From the NCBI RefSeq assembly GCF_001431315.2, contig NZ_LKHV02000001.1, forward strand, positions 620,001 through 684,000: a stretch of 64,000 bases of DNA, written 5' to 3'. Under the pieces are notes generated by a model. The model ran no database searches. It was not told the DNA's origin and saw nothing but the letters and a program-made list of their open reading frames with translations. Both the position numbers and the translations under genes were made by a program. This document shows, in pieces, positions 7,888 through 17,815 of the stretch (the stretch's first letter is position 1; every line of letters begins with the position of its first letter). The DNA is from Candidatus Berkiella cookevillensis. GTDB lineage: Bacteria; Pseudomonadota; Gammaproteobacteria; Berkiellales; Berkiellaceae.

Positions 7888-10800
7888 ATGCCAAAACGTA
7901 ACGACATCAAATCTGTTCTCATTATTGGTGCTGGCCCTATTGTGATTGGTCAAGGCTGTGAGTTTGATTATTCCGGTGCTCAAGCTTGTCGTGCACTCAT
8001 GCAGGAAGGGTATCGGGTTATTCTCGTAAACTCTAATCCCGCCACCATCATGACCGATCCGCAAATGGCAGATGCGATTTATATAGAACCTATACACTGG
8101 CAAGTAATTGCAAATATCATTGAAAAAGAGCGCCCTTGTGCTGTGTTACCCACGATGGGAGGGCAAACAGCTTTAAATTGTGCATTAGATTTGGTGCGAG
8201 AAGGCATTTTACAAAAATATGGCGTTGAACTGATTGGGGCAACAAAAGAGGCCATTGATAAAGCAGAGGATAGAGAACAATTTAGAAAGGCGATGTATGA
8301 AATTGGTTTGAAAATGCCAACCTCTTATATTGCGCATGATTTTGATGAGGCTCTGGAAGCACAAGCGGCAATTGGCTTTCCCACCATTATTCGACCTTCT
8401 TTTACCTTAGGAGGTTCGGGTGGTGGCATTGCCTATAACATGGAAGAGTTTGAAGAAATTTGTAAAAGAGGTTTTGATTTATCACCAACCAATGAGCTTT
8501 TGATAGAACAATCTATTATTGGGTGGAAAGAGTTTGAATTAGAGGTTGTACGCGATAAAAATGATAATTGCATTATCGTATGCTCCATTGAAAATTTAGA
8601 TCCGATGGGCGTTCATACAGGTGATTCGATTACTGTAGCGCCTCAGCAAACCTTGACCGACAAAGAATATCAACGTATGCGAGATGCAGCTGTCAGGGTT
8701 TTAAGAAAAATTGGTGTTGAAACAGGTGGTGCGAATGTTCAGTTTGCGGTACATCCTGAAACAGGAGAACTCTTTGTTGTTGAAATGAATCCAAGAGTTT
8801 CACGCTCTTCTGCTCTGGCTTCAAAAGCAACGGGCTTTCCGATTGCAAAAGTTGCAGCAAAATTAGCAATTGGTTATACCTTAGATGAGCTTGCTAATGA
8901 AATCACAGGTGGAAAAACACCCGCTTCTTTTGAGCCAACGATTGATTATGTGGTTACCAAAATTCCACGTTTTAACTTTGAAAAATTTCCACAGGCCGAT
9001 CCTTACTTGACCACACAGATGAAATCAGTTGGTGAAGTGATGGCAATGGGACGAACTTTCCAAGAGTCCTTACAAAAAGCAATTCGTGGCTTAGAAATTG
9101 GTTTGTATGGTTTGGAGCCACAGATAGATCTCACAAAATCAGAAGTTAAATCAGATATTTATTTCAAACTACAGCGTCCTAACCATATGCGCCTTTGGCA
9201 TATTGCAGATGCATTTCGTTTTGGAATGAGTATTGAAGAGATATATAGCATTTCTAAAGTAGATAGATGGTTTTTAGCGGAAATTCAAGATTTAGTGTGT
9301 ACAGAAGCCGATGTGATTGCTAAACGTACAATGCCACTGACAAGAGAATATTTATTTGAACTCAAGCAAAAAGGTTTTTCAGATAAGAGATTAGCAACGC
9401 TTTTAGCAAAAACAGAAGATCAAATACGTCAAACAAGATGGGATTTAAAACTGCATCCTGTATACAAACGTATTGATAGTTGTGCCGCAGAGTTTTCAGT
9501 GCAAACTGCCTATATGTACTCTACTTATGAGTCTGAATGTGAAGCCCTTCCTACGCAAAACAAAAAGATCATTGTTTTGGGGAGTGGTCCTAATCGTATT
9601 GGTCAAGGAATTGAATTTGACTATTGCTGCGTGCATGCCGCTTTTGCGATGAAAGAAGCTGGTTTTGAAAGCATCATGGTAAATTGCAATCCTGAAACCG
9701 TTTCCACAGACTATGATATTTCTGATCGATTGTATTTTGAGCCTTTAACACTTGAAGACGTTTTGGAAATTGTGCATCTTGAGAAGCCTACGGGCGTGAT
9801 TGTGCAATTTGGTGGGCAAACCCCCTTAAAATTAGCTAAAGCACTTGAGAAGGCTGGTGTCCCTATTATTGGCACTTCCGTAGATGCTATTGATAGAGCA
9901 GAAGACAGAGGCCGTTTTATTGAGGTGATTAATAAATTAAAGCTTAATCAGCCTGAAAATGGCATTGCAACGACTATTGAAGAAGCAAAGGCAATTGCTG
10001 CAAAAATTAACTACCCCATTATTGTACGCCCCTCTTATGTATTGGGTGGACAATCTATGGAAGTTGTCTTTAATGAAGAAGAGTTAGATGAATATTTATA
10101 TAACTCAAAAATGTTTAGTAAAGAAGTGCCTTTGCTCATTGATAGGTTCTTAGATGATGCAACAGAAGTAGATGTCGATGCCATTTGTGACGGTAAAGAT
10201 GTTTGGGTTGCTGGCATCATGGAGCATATTGAGCAAGCAGGCGTTCACTCGGGTGATTCAGCTTGTTGTTTACCACCTTTTAGCTTGAGCAAAGAAATTC
10301 AATCACGTTTGGAAGATGCCATTAAAGGGCTTGCTTTAGAGTTGCAGGTGGTTGGTTTAATGAATGCTCAGTTTGCCATAAAAAATAATGAAATATATAT
10401 ACTTGAAGTGAACCCACGTGCTGCACGTACTGCACCCTTTGTTTCTAAGGTCATTGGTCGTTCATTAGCAAAAATTGCTGCAAATTGCATGATCGGTCAA
10501 AGTCTTGTTGAGCAGCAGTGCACTGAAACGATTAGGCCTCCGTTTTTTGCAGTCAAAAAATCCGTTTTCCCCTTTGTAAAATTCCCTGGTGTGGATCCTA
10601 TTTTAGGGCCAGAGATGCGTTCAACGGGTGAAGTAATGGGTGTCGGTGAAAACTTTGCCAAAGCTTATGCTAAGAGTGATCTGGCAAGTGGGGTGCCGCA
10701 AGTACCAGAACAAGGTCAGGTGCTGATCAGCGTTAAAGACAGAGATAAAGAGGGCATGATAGAAATTGCAAAACGATTAGATAGCTTGGGTTTTAAGATT

Positions 10801-11172
10801 TTAGCAACCCGTGGAACAGCATTGGCGTTGGCAGCGCATGGTTTGTCTGTCACTCATATTAATAAAGTAACCGAAGGTCGACCCCATATTGTAGATAGTA
10901 TCAAAAATGATAAAATTGATTTTATTATCAATACGACGGAAGGTCGTCGAGCAACCTTAGATTCTCGCTCGATACGAAAGGCTGCTGTACAGCGAAAAAT
11001 TAGTTATACAACAACCATTGCTGGTGCAAAAGCGCAAGTTTTAGCGCTAGAATATCAACACCAATACGATGTAATGCCAATACAGGCTTTGCATTCATTA
11101 CTTATTAGTACCAAGGTTTTAAAGAATGAAAAGATTCCCAATGACGGAGAAGGGTGCGCAGAAACTGCGTGA
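7888..11172 (+). CDS. carB: Carbamoyl-phosphate synthase, large subunit
   Basis: The synthetase subunit makes carbamoyl phosphate from bicarbonate, ammonia and two ATP. The 1094-residue protein has the expected duplicated architecture: two ATP-grasp halves, each opening with a PreATP-grasp motif ([17 protein letters not shown] near residue 15; [17 protein letters not shown] near 565), an oligomerisation domain between them, and a C-terminal MGS-like allosteric domain (about 940-1070). It is about 20 residues longer than the E. coli protein (1073). The extra tail runs 47 bases into greA in another frame, so carB and greA share DNA. Confidence 0.98.
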   Translation: MPKRNDIKSVLIIGAGPIVIGQGCEFDYSGAQACRALMQEGYRVILVNSNPATIMTDPQMADAIYIEPIHWQVIANIIEKERPCAVLPTMGGQTALNCALDLVREGILQKYGVELIGATKEAIDKAEDREQFRKAMYEIGLKMPTSYIAHDFDEALEAQAAIGFPTIIRPSFTLGGSGGGIAYNMEEFEEICKRGFDLSPTNELLIEQSIIGWKEFELEVVRDKNDNCIIVCSIENLDPMGVHTGDSITVAPQQTLTDKEYQRMRDAAVRVLRKIGVETGGANVQFAVHPETGELFVVEMNPRVSRSSALASKATGFPIAKVAAKLAIGYTLDELANEITGGKTPASFEPTIDYVVTKIPRFNFEKFPQADPYLTTQMKSVGEVMAMGRTFQESLQKAIRGLEIGLYGLEPQIDLTKSEVKSDIYFKLQRPNHMRLWHIADAFRFGMSIEEIYSISKVDRWFLAEIQDLVCTEADVIAKRTMPLTREYLFELKQKGFSDKRLATLLAKTEDQIRQTRWDLKLHPVYKRIDSCAAEFSVQTAYMYSTYESECEALPTQNKKIIVLGSGPNRIGQGIEFDYCCVHAAFAMKEAGFESIMVNCNPETVSTDYDISDRLYFEPLTLEDVLEIVHLEKPTGVIVQFGGQTPLKLAKALEKAGVPIIGTSVDAIDRAEDRGRFIEVINKLKLNQPENGIATTIEEAKAIAAKINYPIIVRPSYVLGGQSMEVVFNEEELDEYLYNSKMFSKEVPLLIDRFLDDATEVDVDAICDGKDVWVAGIMEHIEQAGVHSGDSACCLPPFSLSKEIQSRLEDAIKGLALELQVVGLMNAQFAIKNNEIYILEVNPRAARTAPFVSKVIGRSLAKIAANCMIGQSLVEQQCTETIRPPFFAVKKSVFPFVKFPGVDPILGPEMRSTGEVMGVGENFAKAYAKSDLASGVPQVPEQGQVLISVKDRDKEGMIEIAKRLDSLGFKILATRGTALALAAHGLSVTHINKVTEGRPHIVDSIKNDKIDFIINTTEGRRATLDSRSIRKAAVQRKISYTTTIAGAKAQVLALEYQHQYDVMPIQALHSLLISTKVLKNEKIPNDGEGCAETA

Positions 11173-11605
11173 AGAATTGATTCGATTAAAATCAGTTGAG
11201 CGTCCAAGAATTATTGAGGCGATTGCTGAAGCGCGCGCGCATGGCGATCTCAAAGAGAATGCTGAGTATCATGCAGCAAAAGAACAGCAATCTTTCTTAG
11301 AAGGACGTATTTCAGAAGTTGAAAATAAACTGTCCCAGGCTGAAATTATTGATGTTACCCAGCTTGCGCAGAATGGTCGAGTCGTGTTTGGCACAACCGT
11401 TATATTGGTAAACGTCAACACCGATGAAGAAGTGACTTATAAGATTGTGGGTGATGATGAAGCTGATCTGAAGCACAACATGATTTCGATCAATTCACCT
11501 ATTGCGCGTGCAGCAATTGCCAAAGAGGTTGGTGATGTTGTGATTGTTCAAGCACCTAGTGGTGAAATTGAATATGAAGTTGTGGATGTAAAATACATTC
11601 CCTAA
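11126..11605 (+). CDS. greA: Transcription elongation factor GreA
   Basis: Rescues backtracked RNA polymerase by stimulating transcript cleavage through its secondary channel. The 159-residue protein has the N-terminal antiparallel coiled coil with the acidic tip region ([22 protein letters not shown], about 42-63) and the C-terminal FKBP-like domain. Length matches E. coli (158). The ATG at 11126 gives [18 protein letters not shown], aligning with the usual GreA start; an in-frame ATG at 11141 would remove that head. The start is inside carB, 47 bases before its stop, so it depends on carB transcription and probably on translational coupling. Confidence 0.96.
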   Translation: MKRFPMTEKGAQKLREELIRLKSVERPRIIEAIAEARAHGDLKENAEYHAAKEQQSFLEGRISEVENKLSQAEIIDVTQLAQNGRVVFGTTVILVNVNTDEEVTYKIVGDDEADLKHNMISINSPIARAAIAKEVGDVVIVQAPSGEIEYEVVDVKYIP

Positions 11606-11615
11606 TTCATTCCAA

Positions 11616-11649
11616 TGATAGAGCGTCTTGTATCAAGATCGCTCTATCA
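11616..11649. terminator. Bidirectional terminator-type hairpin between greA and yhbY
   Basis: TGATAGAGCG TCTTG (11616-11630) pairs with CAAGA plus CGCTCTATCA (11634-11649), leaving one bulged T. This 15-bp hairpin sits between the stops of convergent genes and suits termination from either side, though T-runs are weak. Confidence 0.65.
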
Positions 11650-11661
11650 AATAGCATTCAT

Positions 11662-11943
11662 CTATTTTCGTAAGTTAGGATTCTCTTTATAGAGCACGAT
11701 AGTACGCCCTATAGACTGGATACAGAAGGCTTGATGCTTTTCTGGTATCAGTCGAACCAACTCTTCGAAGGCTTCTTTATCTTGAACGTTCAGCTTGATT
11801 TTGATGAGCTCATGCTTAAGTAACTGGACGTCTATTTCATCGTGGACAGCGGGGGTTAGGCCGTTTTGTCCCAATTGAACAACAGGTTTTAGTGAATGCG
11901 CTTTGGCAATCAAAGTTTTTTGGAAACTACGCGTTAACATCAT
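11662..11943 (-). CDS. yhbY: CRM-domain RNA-binding protein YhbY
   Basis: A 93-residue single CRM-domain protein that associates with pre-50S ribosomal subunits in E. coli. It shows the family pattern: N-terminal LKPVVQLGQNGLTPAV (the GxxG-type loop), IKIKLN in the central strand, and the C-terminal QSIGRTIVLYKENP. Length matches E. coli YhbY (97). It is transcribed divergently from rlmE, as in many Gammaproteobacteria. The start could be either of two adjacent ATG codons (11943 or 11940). Confidence 0.93.
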   Translation of the reverse strand: MMLTRSFQKTLIAKAHSLKPVVQLGQNGLTPAVHDEIDVQLLKHELIKIKLNVQDKEAFEELVRLIPEKHQAFCIQSIGRTIVLYKENPNLRK

Positions 11944-12008
11944 GGCAATTTTGTTTTAGAATGTAATTTGACTCAAAGCATTTTATCTCATTTCTTATTA
12001 GACGTACA

Positions 12009-12644
12009 ATGAGCCAGAAAAAATCAACTAGTTGGATAGCTAGGCAGAAGCGTGATCCATATGTGATCAAAGCCAAGCAAACTGGCTATCGGTCTCGCGC
12101 AAGCTACAAATTATTAGAGCTTAATCAAGCACATAAACTCTTTCGCGCAGGAATGTGTGTTGTTGATTTGGGATCGGCGCCAGGGGGCTGGTCTCAAGTG
12201 ATGGCTAACCTCTTAGGCAAAAATCCTAAGATATATGCCCTAGACATACTAGACATGGATCCCATTCAAGGCGTTAACTTTATTAAGGGTGATTTCAATG
12301 ACCCCACAAATCAAGTTAAACTAAAAGAAATGCTTGGAAACAATGCAGTCAACTGGGTTATTTCTGACATGGCGCCCAATCTAAGTGGGGTTATAGATAT
12401 TGATCAACCCAGAATAATGGAGCTTGCCGAATCTGCGTGGCAATTTACAACTCAAGTTTTAGCAAAGGATGGCGGTTTTTTAATTAAACTATTCCAAGGA
12501 GATGAGGTGAAACCCTTTTTATCAGAACTCAATCAGCACTTTCGTCGTGTCGCGGTGAAAAAGCCAGACGCTTCCCGCAGCCAATCAAGAGAGATTTACA
12601 TTTTAGCACAAGGCTTTAAGGCGATCGGTCGCTGCGAACCTTAA
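12009..12644 (+). CDS. rlmE: 23S rRNA (uridine-2552-2'-O)-methyltransferase RlmE
   Basis: SAM-dependent methyltransferase for U2552 in the 23S A-loop, a late step of 50S assembly. The 211-residue protein starts with the basic RNA-binding head (SWIARQKRDPYVIKAK), then the RSRASYKLLEL catalytic-Lys segment (about 30-40), the SAM loop VVDLGSAPGGWSQV (about 56-69), the catalytic Asp in SDMAPNLSG (about 119-127), a Lys in FLIKLFQG and the final Glu in SREIYILA, giving the K-D-K-E tetrad. It lies directly before ftsH, the order known from E. coli. Confidence 0.97.
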   Translation: MSQKKSTSWIARQKRDPYVIKAKQTGYRSRASYKLLELNQAHKLFRAGMCVVDLGSAPGGWSQVMANLLGKNPKIYALDILDMDPIQGVNFIKGDFNDPTNQVKLKEMLGNNAVNWVISDMAPNLSGVIDIDQPRIMELAESAWQFTTQVLAKDGGFLIKLFQGDEVKPFLSELNQHFRRVAVKKPDASRSQSREIYILAQGFKAIGRCEP

Positions 12645-12734
12645 GTACAGCAAGCCAACTATTGGGTTTTGTTGTATATTTAATCTATAGCCTTATGATA
12701 GGCATTCACAGTAAAAAAAGACAGGGGCTACACT

Positions 12735-14678
12735 TTGAACGACATGGTAAAAAACTTAGTTTTATGGCTAATAATAGCAGTCATATTAATTTCTGTTTTT
12801 AGCAATTTTGGCCCACGACATGCACATGTGGAAAAAATCCCATATTCTACTTTTGTAGAGCAAGTTGAGCACGGCAATGTTAAAAGCGTCACAATAGATG
12901 AACGTAGTCGCATCATTCGTGGTATGACGCGTAATGAAGAAGGCTTCTCTACGAATATGATTGCCGATGAATTTTTAATGGGTGAGTTGCTTAACAAAAA
13001 GGTTGAGGTGAACATCAAAGCACCTGAGCAACAAAGTTTACTCATGAGTATTTTCATTAGTTGGTTCCCCATTATCCTCTTTATAGGTGTTTGGTTGTAT
13101 TTTATGCGCCAGATGCAAGGCGGTGGTGGCCGTGGCGCAATGACTTTTGGTAAAAGTCGTGCACGCTTGTTAGGAGAAGATCAGGTTAAAGTAACCTTTG
13201 CCGATGTGGCAGGTGTTGATGAAGCTAAAGAAGAGGTTCAAGAACTGGTTGAATTCCTCAAAGACCCAGACAAATTCCAACGTTTAGGTGGCCGTATTCC
13301 CAGAGGTGTCTTAATGGTAGGGCAGCCTGGTACAGGTAAAACCTTGCTTGCTAAAGCAATTGCGGGTGAAGCGAAAGCACCATTTTTCACTATCTCTGGT
13401 TCTGATTTTGTGGAGATGTTTGTGGGTGTGGGGGCTTCTCGTGTGCGAGATATGTTTGAACAAGCGAAGAAGCATGCGCCTTGTATTATTTTTATTGATG
13501 AAATTGATGCGGTAGGTAGGCATCGTGGCGCTGGCTTAGGGGGTGGGCATGATGAACGTGAACAAACCTTAAACCAATTGCTTGTTGAAATGGATGGCTT
13601 TGAAGGTAATGAAGGTGTCATCGTTATTGCTGCAACAAACCGACCTGATGTATTGGATAAAGCTTTATTAAGACCCGGTCGTTTTGATAGACAGGTTGTT
13701 GTTGGTTTGCCGGATATCCGTGGCCGTGAACAGATTTTAAAAGTACATATGCGTAAAATTCCATTGGCAGACAATGTCGAGCCAAAAATTATTGCGCGTG
13801 GTACCCCTGGTTTTTCTGGTGCAGACTTAGCCAACCTAGTGAATGAAGCGGCATTATTCGCAGCACGTCACAATAAACGCTTGGTTGATATGGCTGAGTT
13901 CGATGCTGCCAAAGATAAAATTATGATGGGTGTTGAACGTAGAAGTTTAGTGATGACACTGCAAGAACGCACCATTACGGCTTATCATGAAGCCGGCCAT
14001 GCCATTGTAGGTTTGACTGTACCTGAACATGATCCCGTTTATAAAGTGACCATTATCCCTCGTGCTCAAGCCTTAGGCTTAACCATGTTTTTACCAGAAC
14101 AGGATAGATATGGTTATTCTAAGCTACGATTGGAAAGCAAAATTGCAAGTTGTTTTGGTGGTCGAATTGCAGAAGAACTTATTTTTGGTTTTGAGAATGT
14201 GACGACAGGTGCCTCTAGTGACATTCAACATGCCACAGAAATTGCTCGTAACATGGTTACAAAATGGGGCTTGTCTGAAAGATTAGGACCTCTGATGTAC
14301 AGCGATGATGAGGGCGAAGTATTCTTAGGTCACAGTGTTACGACACGTAAAGAGATCTCTGGAAAAACGGCTCAAATCATCGATGAAGAAGTAAAAAGTA
14401 TTATCGATAAGACATATAAGACTGCTAAAGATATTTTAACTGAGAAAATCGATATTCTGCATAAGATGGCAGAAGCGCTTTTAAAATACGAAACAATCGA
14501 CTCTTCTCAGTTAGAAGACCTAATGTCTGGTAAAATACCAAGAGAGCCTAAAGATTGGTCTTCAATCTCTAAAGATGATGCATCCGGTGGTTTATCTTCA
14601 GCAAGCCGTTCTGCTGATAAAAAGCAAGATGAAGAAAAACGTGATATTCAAGATGGTGATACACTCCAAACGCATTAA
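12735..14678 (+). CDS. ftsH: ATP-dependent zinc metalloprotease FtsH
   Basis: Hexameric inner-membrane protease that degrades membrane proteins and regulators. The 647-residue protein has two N-terminal membrane helices (about 6-25 and 100-120) around a small periplasmic domain, an AAA+ module with Walker A GQPGTGKT (about 196-203), Walker [12 protein letters not shown] (about 249-259) and the second region of homology ([17 protein letters not shown]), then the zinc protease domain with HEAGH (about 418-422). The start is TTG at 12735, 8 bases after AGGGG, giving the common MNDMVKN head; the ATG at 12744 is too far from that site. The C-terminal tail is polar and charged, as usual. Confidence 0.98.
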   Translation: MNDMVKNLVLWLIIAVILISVFSNFGPRHAHVEKIPYSTFVEQVEHGNVKSVTIDERSRIIRGMTRNEEGFSTNMIADEFLMGELLNKKVEVNIKAPEQQSLLMSIFISWFPIILFIGVWLYFMRQMQGGGGRGAMTFGKSRARLLGEDQVKVTFADVAGVDEAKEEVQELVEFLKDPDKFQRLGGRIPRGVLMVGQPGTGKTLLAKAIAGEAKAPFFTISGSDFVEMFVGVGASRVRDMFEQAKKHAPCIIFIDEIDAVGRHRGAGLGGGHDEREQTLNQLLVEMDGFEGNEGVIVIAATNRPDVLDKALLRPGRFDRQVVVGLPDIRGREQILKVHMRKIPLADNVEPKIIARGTPGFSGADLANLVNEAALFAARHNKRLVDMAEFDAAKDKIMMGVERRSLVMTLQERTITAYHEAGHAIVGLTVPEHDPVYKVTIIPRAQALGLTMFLPEQDRYGYSKLRLESKIASCFGGRIAEELIFGFENVTTGASSDIQHATEIARNMVTKWGLSERLGPLMYSDDEGEVFLGHSVTTRKEISGKTAQIIDEEVKSIIDKTYKTAKDILTEKIDILHKMAEALLKYETIDSSQLEDLMSGKIPREPKDWSSISKDDASGGLSSASRSADKKQDEEKRDIQDGDTLQTH

Positions 14679-14707
14679 TTTAAGTATCGTCATTAAAGGT
14701 TGTATTC

Positions 14708-15574
14708 ATGTCTGCTTTACTTCATTCGCAACATAAGCCATTCATTATGGGGGTTCTCAACGTAACCCCCGATTCATTTTATGATGGTGGTCATTTCCAT
14801 TCTCTTGAAAATGCATTAAAACGCGCTGAGCAAATGGTTGCAGAAGGCGTCGATATTATTGATATTGGTGGTGAGTCAACACGGCCCGGTGCGCTGGCCA
14901 CGACCATAGACGAAGAGCTGCAGCGTGTTATTCCTGTCATTGAAGTGTTACGCAAAGAATTAGTCGTACCTCTTTCTATTGATACACGTCATACCCGTGT
15001 CATGAAATATGCCATTGAAAGTGGCGCAACGATGATTAACGATGTGATGGCATTACAAGATGAAGGCGCTGTTGCATATGTGGCTTCTGTCCAAGCACCT
15101 GTTTGCTTGATGCATATGCAGGGCTTACCTCATAGCATGCAAGCAAATCCTCAATATAAAGATGTAATGGATGAGGTATATCAATTTTTGCAGCATCGTA
15201 TTGATATATGTGAAGCAAGTGGTATTGCAAAAGACAATATTTATATTGATCCAGGCTTTGGTTTTGGTAAAACGCTAAATCATAATCTCATGATGCTGGG
15301 TAAATTATCTCAATTTAAAAAATTAGGTTGCAAAATACTCGTGGGACTTTCTCGTAAAAGCATGTTTGGCAAAATATTAAACGTAGAAGCAGAAGATAGA
15401 TTATTCGGAAGTTTGGGGGCTGCGATGCTCGCGTTGTTACAAGGTGCAGATATTATTAGAACACATGATGTTAGAGCAACGAAAGATATTTTAGAAGTGT
15501 ATCAAGCAGTGAAACCTTTTTGGCATGCACCTGAAACATTGCAAAATAAAGGGAGTGAGCAAGAATATGCGTAA
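14708..15574 (+). CDS. folP: Dihydropteroate synthase
   Basis: Condenses p-aminobenzoate with the pterin diphosphate to make dihydropteroate in folate synthesis; the sulfonamide target. The 288-residue TIM-barrel protein carries both signatures: MGVLNVTPDSFYDGG (about 14-28) and DIGGESTRPGA (about 56-66), plus DPGFGFGKTLNHN (about 182-194) and the GLSRKSMF loop (about 214-221). It lies between ftsH and glmM as in E. coli, and its last 8 bases overlap glmM, indicating coupled translation. Confidence 0.97.
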   Translation: MSALLHSQHKPFIMGVLNVTPDSFYDGGHFHSLENALKRAEQMVAEGVDIIDIGGESTRPGALATTIDEELQRVIPVIEVLRKELVVPLSIDTRHTRVMKYAIESGATMINDVMALQDEGAVAYVASVQAPVCLMHMQGLPHSMQANPQYKDVMDEVYQFLQHRIDICEASGIAKDNIYIDPGFGFGKTLNHNLMMLGKLSQFKKLGCKILVGLSRKSMFGKILNVEAEDRLFGSLGAAMLALLQGADIIRTHDVRATKDILEVYQAVKPFWHAPETLQNKGSEQEYA

Positions 15575-16904
15575 ATATTTTGGAACAGATGGTATTCGCG
15601 GTAAAACAGGACAGTTCCCCATTACGGCTGATTTTGCTCTAAAATTAGGTTGGGCTGTAGGGCAAGTATTAGCGCAAGATGGTCGTGGTAAAGTACTGAT
15701 TGGTCAAGACACACGGGTTTCTGGTTATATGTTATCAGCTGCTTTAGAAGCTGGTATGACAGCATCAGGATTGGATGTGCATTTACTGGGTGCGATGCCA
15801 ACCCCTGGCGTTGCCTATCTAACAAAATCTTTAAACGCACAAATAGGTGCGGTAGTGAGTGCTTCGCATAATCCTTATTATGATAATGGCATTAAGTTTT
15901 TTAGTGGTGACGGTAAAAAATTACCGGATTTGGTTGAAAGCAAAATTGAGTCTTATCTTGATAAAGCTTTTGTGACTGTAGAAGGCACTCGTATTGGGCA
16001 GCAAACCTATTTGCAAGATGCTGCGGGTCGTTATATTGAATTTTGTAAGCATTCTTTTCCAAAAGATTACGATCTAAAAGGTATAAAAATTGTGGTTGAT
16101 TGCGCCAATGGTGCAACCTCTTATATTGCTCCCCATGTATTTACAGAATTGGGTGCAGATGTGATTGTGATTAATCATCAACCCGATGGCTTTAATATCA
16201 ATGATAAATGTGGCTCTACTTTCCCGCAAAGTTTACAAGCTGAAGTATTGAAACATCGTGCAGAAGTAGGTATTGCTTTTGATGGCGATGGGGATCGATT
16301 AATTCTGGTCGATCACAAAGGTGAGTTGGTAGATGGAGATGAGATTTTATTCATTATTGCCATGCATATGAAAGATAAATTGCAAGGCGGTGTAGTTGGT
16401 ACACTCATGAGTAATTTCGGATTAGAACTTGCTTTTCAAGCGCAAAAAATAGCTTTCTTGCGCGCAAGAGTGGGTGATCGCTATGTGCTTGATAAATTGA
16501 TGGAGCATAATTGGGTATTAGGTGGAGAAAATTCTGGGCATATTATTTGTTTAGAGCATGCGACCACTGGCGATGGTATCATTGCTGCTTTGCAAGTTTT
16601 AAAAGCGTTGTGTGAAAAAAATGATAGCTTACACACGATTAAGCAAGGAATGACTAAGTTTCCCCAAGTACTTAAGAATGTCAAAGTAACGAAACCTCAA
16701 TCGATTATTGTGGATGACACACTTCAAAATGCTATTGCGAAAATGGAGCGTAGTTTGCAAAATAAAGGGCGTATTTTAGTGCGTGCATCAGGTACTGAGC
16801 CTTTGATTCGTGTTATGGTGGAAGGTGAAGATCCCATCTTTGTGAACAATATAGCTGATCAAATGGCAGATGTGGTTGAAAAAGTAGCTCAAACACTCGC
16901 ATAG
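15567..16904 (+). CDS. glmM: Phosphoglucosamine mutase
   Basis: Interconverts glucosamine 6-phosphate and 1-phosphate on the way to UDP-GlcNAc for peptidoglycan and LPS. The 445-residue protein begins MRKYFGTDGIRG, has the active phosphoserine loop ASHNPYYDNGIKFF (Ser at residue 100), the metal loop DGDGDR (about 240-245), the sugar loop GGENSGH (about 324-330) and the C-terminal phosphate loop RASGTEPLIRVMVEG. The frame is open further upstream, but the ATG at 15567 is preferred because GGGAGTGAG (15551-15559) precedes it and it matches the family N-terminus. Confidence 0.97.
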   Translation: MRKYFGTDGIRGKTGQFPITADFALKLGWAVGQVLAQDGRGKVLIGQDTRVSGYMLSAALEAGMTASGLDVHLLGAMPTPGVAYLTKSLNAQIGAVVSASHNPYYDNGIKFFSGDGKKLPDLVESKIESYLDKAFVTVEGTRIGQQTYLQDAAGRYIEFCKHSFPKDYDLKGIKIVVDCANGATSYIAPHVFTELGADVIVINHQPDGFNINDKCGSTFPQSLQAEVLKHRAEVGIAFDGDGDRLILVDHKGELVDGDEILFIIAMHMKDKLQGGVVGTLMSNFGLELAFQAQKIAFLRARVGDRYVLDKLMEHNWVLGGENSGHIICLEHATTGDGIIAALQVLKALCEKNDSLHTIKQGMTKFPQVLKNVKVTKPQSIIVDDTLQNAIAKMERSLQNKGRILVRASGTEPLIRVMVEGEDPIFVNNIADQMADVVEKVAQTLA

Positions 16905-16912
16905 GCTTGAAG

Positions 16913-17638
16913 TTAAGATTGAAAAACAGATAACTTTTTGAGAATGCTTTCTTCTATGCTTTGATGAAGAAAAGTAAATCGTTGGTTGCTTTTCTTATCT
17001 TGGGAATATTTTTTGAGTTGCACATAGGCCTTAGCATAGGATTGCACTTGCTGTATGGCGATGAGTGTCTGTTCTTTGGTGTCAAAATGAGTCTGAGGTG
17101 CTAAGCAAAAGGCTAAAGCATCTAGGCATTGTCGTTCAAGCATTTTAAGTCGTTGTGTTGTTTCACTAAAGTTTTTATATGCCTGAGGCATGCTTTCAAT
17201 CATGAGTGAGCTAAAATCAGAAGTGTAAAGTGTGCTCTCAAGGCTATATTTAGCTGCGAGCAATAAGCTGCCCGTAAACAAGTCAATGATCACTGTCTCT
17301 TTTTCTGTCTTGGTAGCATAAGCTATATCCCACTTAGGCTGTTCTTGGCAGAATAATCTACTAAACAGTGTCCACCAAACATATAATAAATGCGCGGTGT
17401 TATACTTATCTTCATCATCATCATTAAAAAAACTACTCAGTAAATTAGAATGAAGTGCAAGCATTTTAGCAGTAGTTGTATTGCTAACTTCTAATCCAGA
17501 CTTTTGCTTTATAAATCCTTGCATTGCGGGGACAACATAGGAAGTATCTGAAATGATCCGCTTAAGATCTGCATTCACCAAGACTTTTTCTCCTTCTGGC
17601 AATAAAAACATCCTTGCGATAAAAACATCTCGCAGCAT
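16913..17638 (-). CDS. Orphan protein with a cyclin-box-like helical region
   Basis: A 241-residue cytosolic protein without signal peptide. I found no bacterial family, but residues about 78-185 read like the first cyclin fold: a helix TAHLLYVWWTLFSRLFC (81-97), a central helix IIDLFTGSLLLAAKY (117-131) matching the cyclin (I/L)AAKYEE helix, and SETTQRLKMLERQCLDALAF (158-177) followed by CLAPQT, matching the cyclin LKxxExxxLxxLxFxLxxPT helix. Lys130 and Glu168 would be the pair that contacts CDKs, 38 residues apart rather than the 29 of cyclin A, so a roughly 9-residue insertion is implied. The gene lies alone on the minus strand between glmM and tpiA, converging on glmM with only 8 bases between. 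The resemblance is by eye. Gene reality is likely; cyclin assignment is tentative. Confidence 0.65.
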   Translation of the reverse strand: MLRDVFIARMFLLPEGEKVLVNADLKRIISDTSYVVPAMQGFIKQKSGLEVSNTTTAKMLALHSNLLSSFFNDDDEDKYNTAHLLYVWWTLFSRLFCQEQPKWDIAYATKTEKETVIIDLFTGSLLLAAKYSLESTLYTSDFSSLMIESMPQAYKNFSETTQRLKMLERQCLDALAFCLAPQTHFDTKEQTLIAIQQVQSYAKAYVQLKKYSQDKKSNQRFTFLHQSIEESILKKLSVFQS

Positions 17639-17718
17639 CTTGAAAGCGCTTTGTTTTGCGAGATAGTAGGCGGAAGGCTTACTTTTTTAGCTAAAGAGAA
17701 GGCCGACCACTTGTAGAG

Positions 17719-17748
17719 TTGCCAATAAATCAGTAACTCAGTTAAGAT
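17719..17748 (+). promoter_or_regulatory. Possible sigma70 promoter for tpiA
   Basis: TTGCCA (17719-17724), 18-base spacer, TAAGAT (17743-17748), 68 bases before the tpiA start. An 8-bp inverted repeat, ACTTGTAG (17709-17716) and CTACAAGT (17755-17762), brackets the promoter and could be an operator. Moderate match only. Confidence 0.4.
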
Positions 17749-17815
17749 CGTCCGCTACAAGTTTATCTTAAATTAGTATATTAAATTCCCCAATGATTCA
17801 ATATGAAAGGATTTT

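Noticed and set aside
13238-13834. 198-codon minus-strand open frame inside ftsH
   Set aside because: Antisense shadow of the conserved AAA+ module; codon positions follow ftsH.
15525-15566. Upstream start for glmM
   Set aside because: The extra 14 residues do not fit the family, and a strong ribosome-binding site precedes the ATG at 15567.
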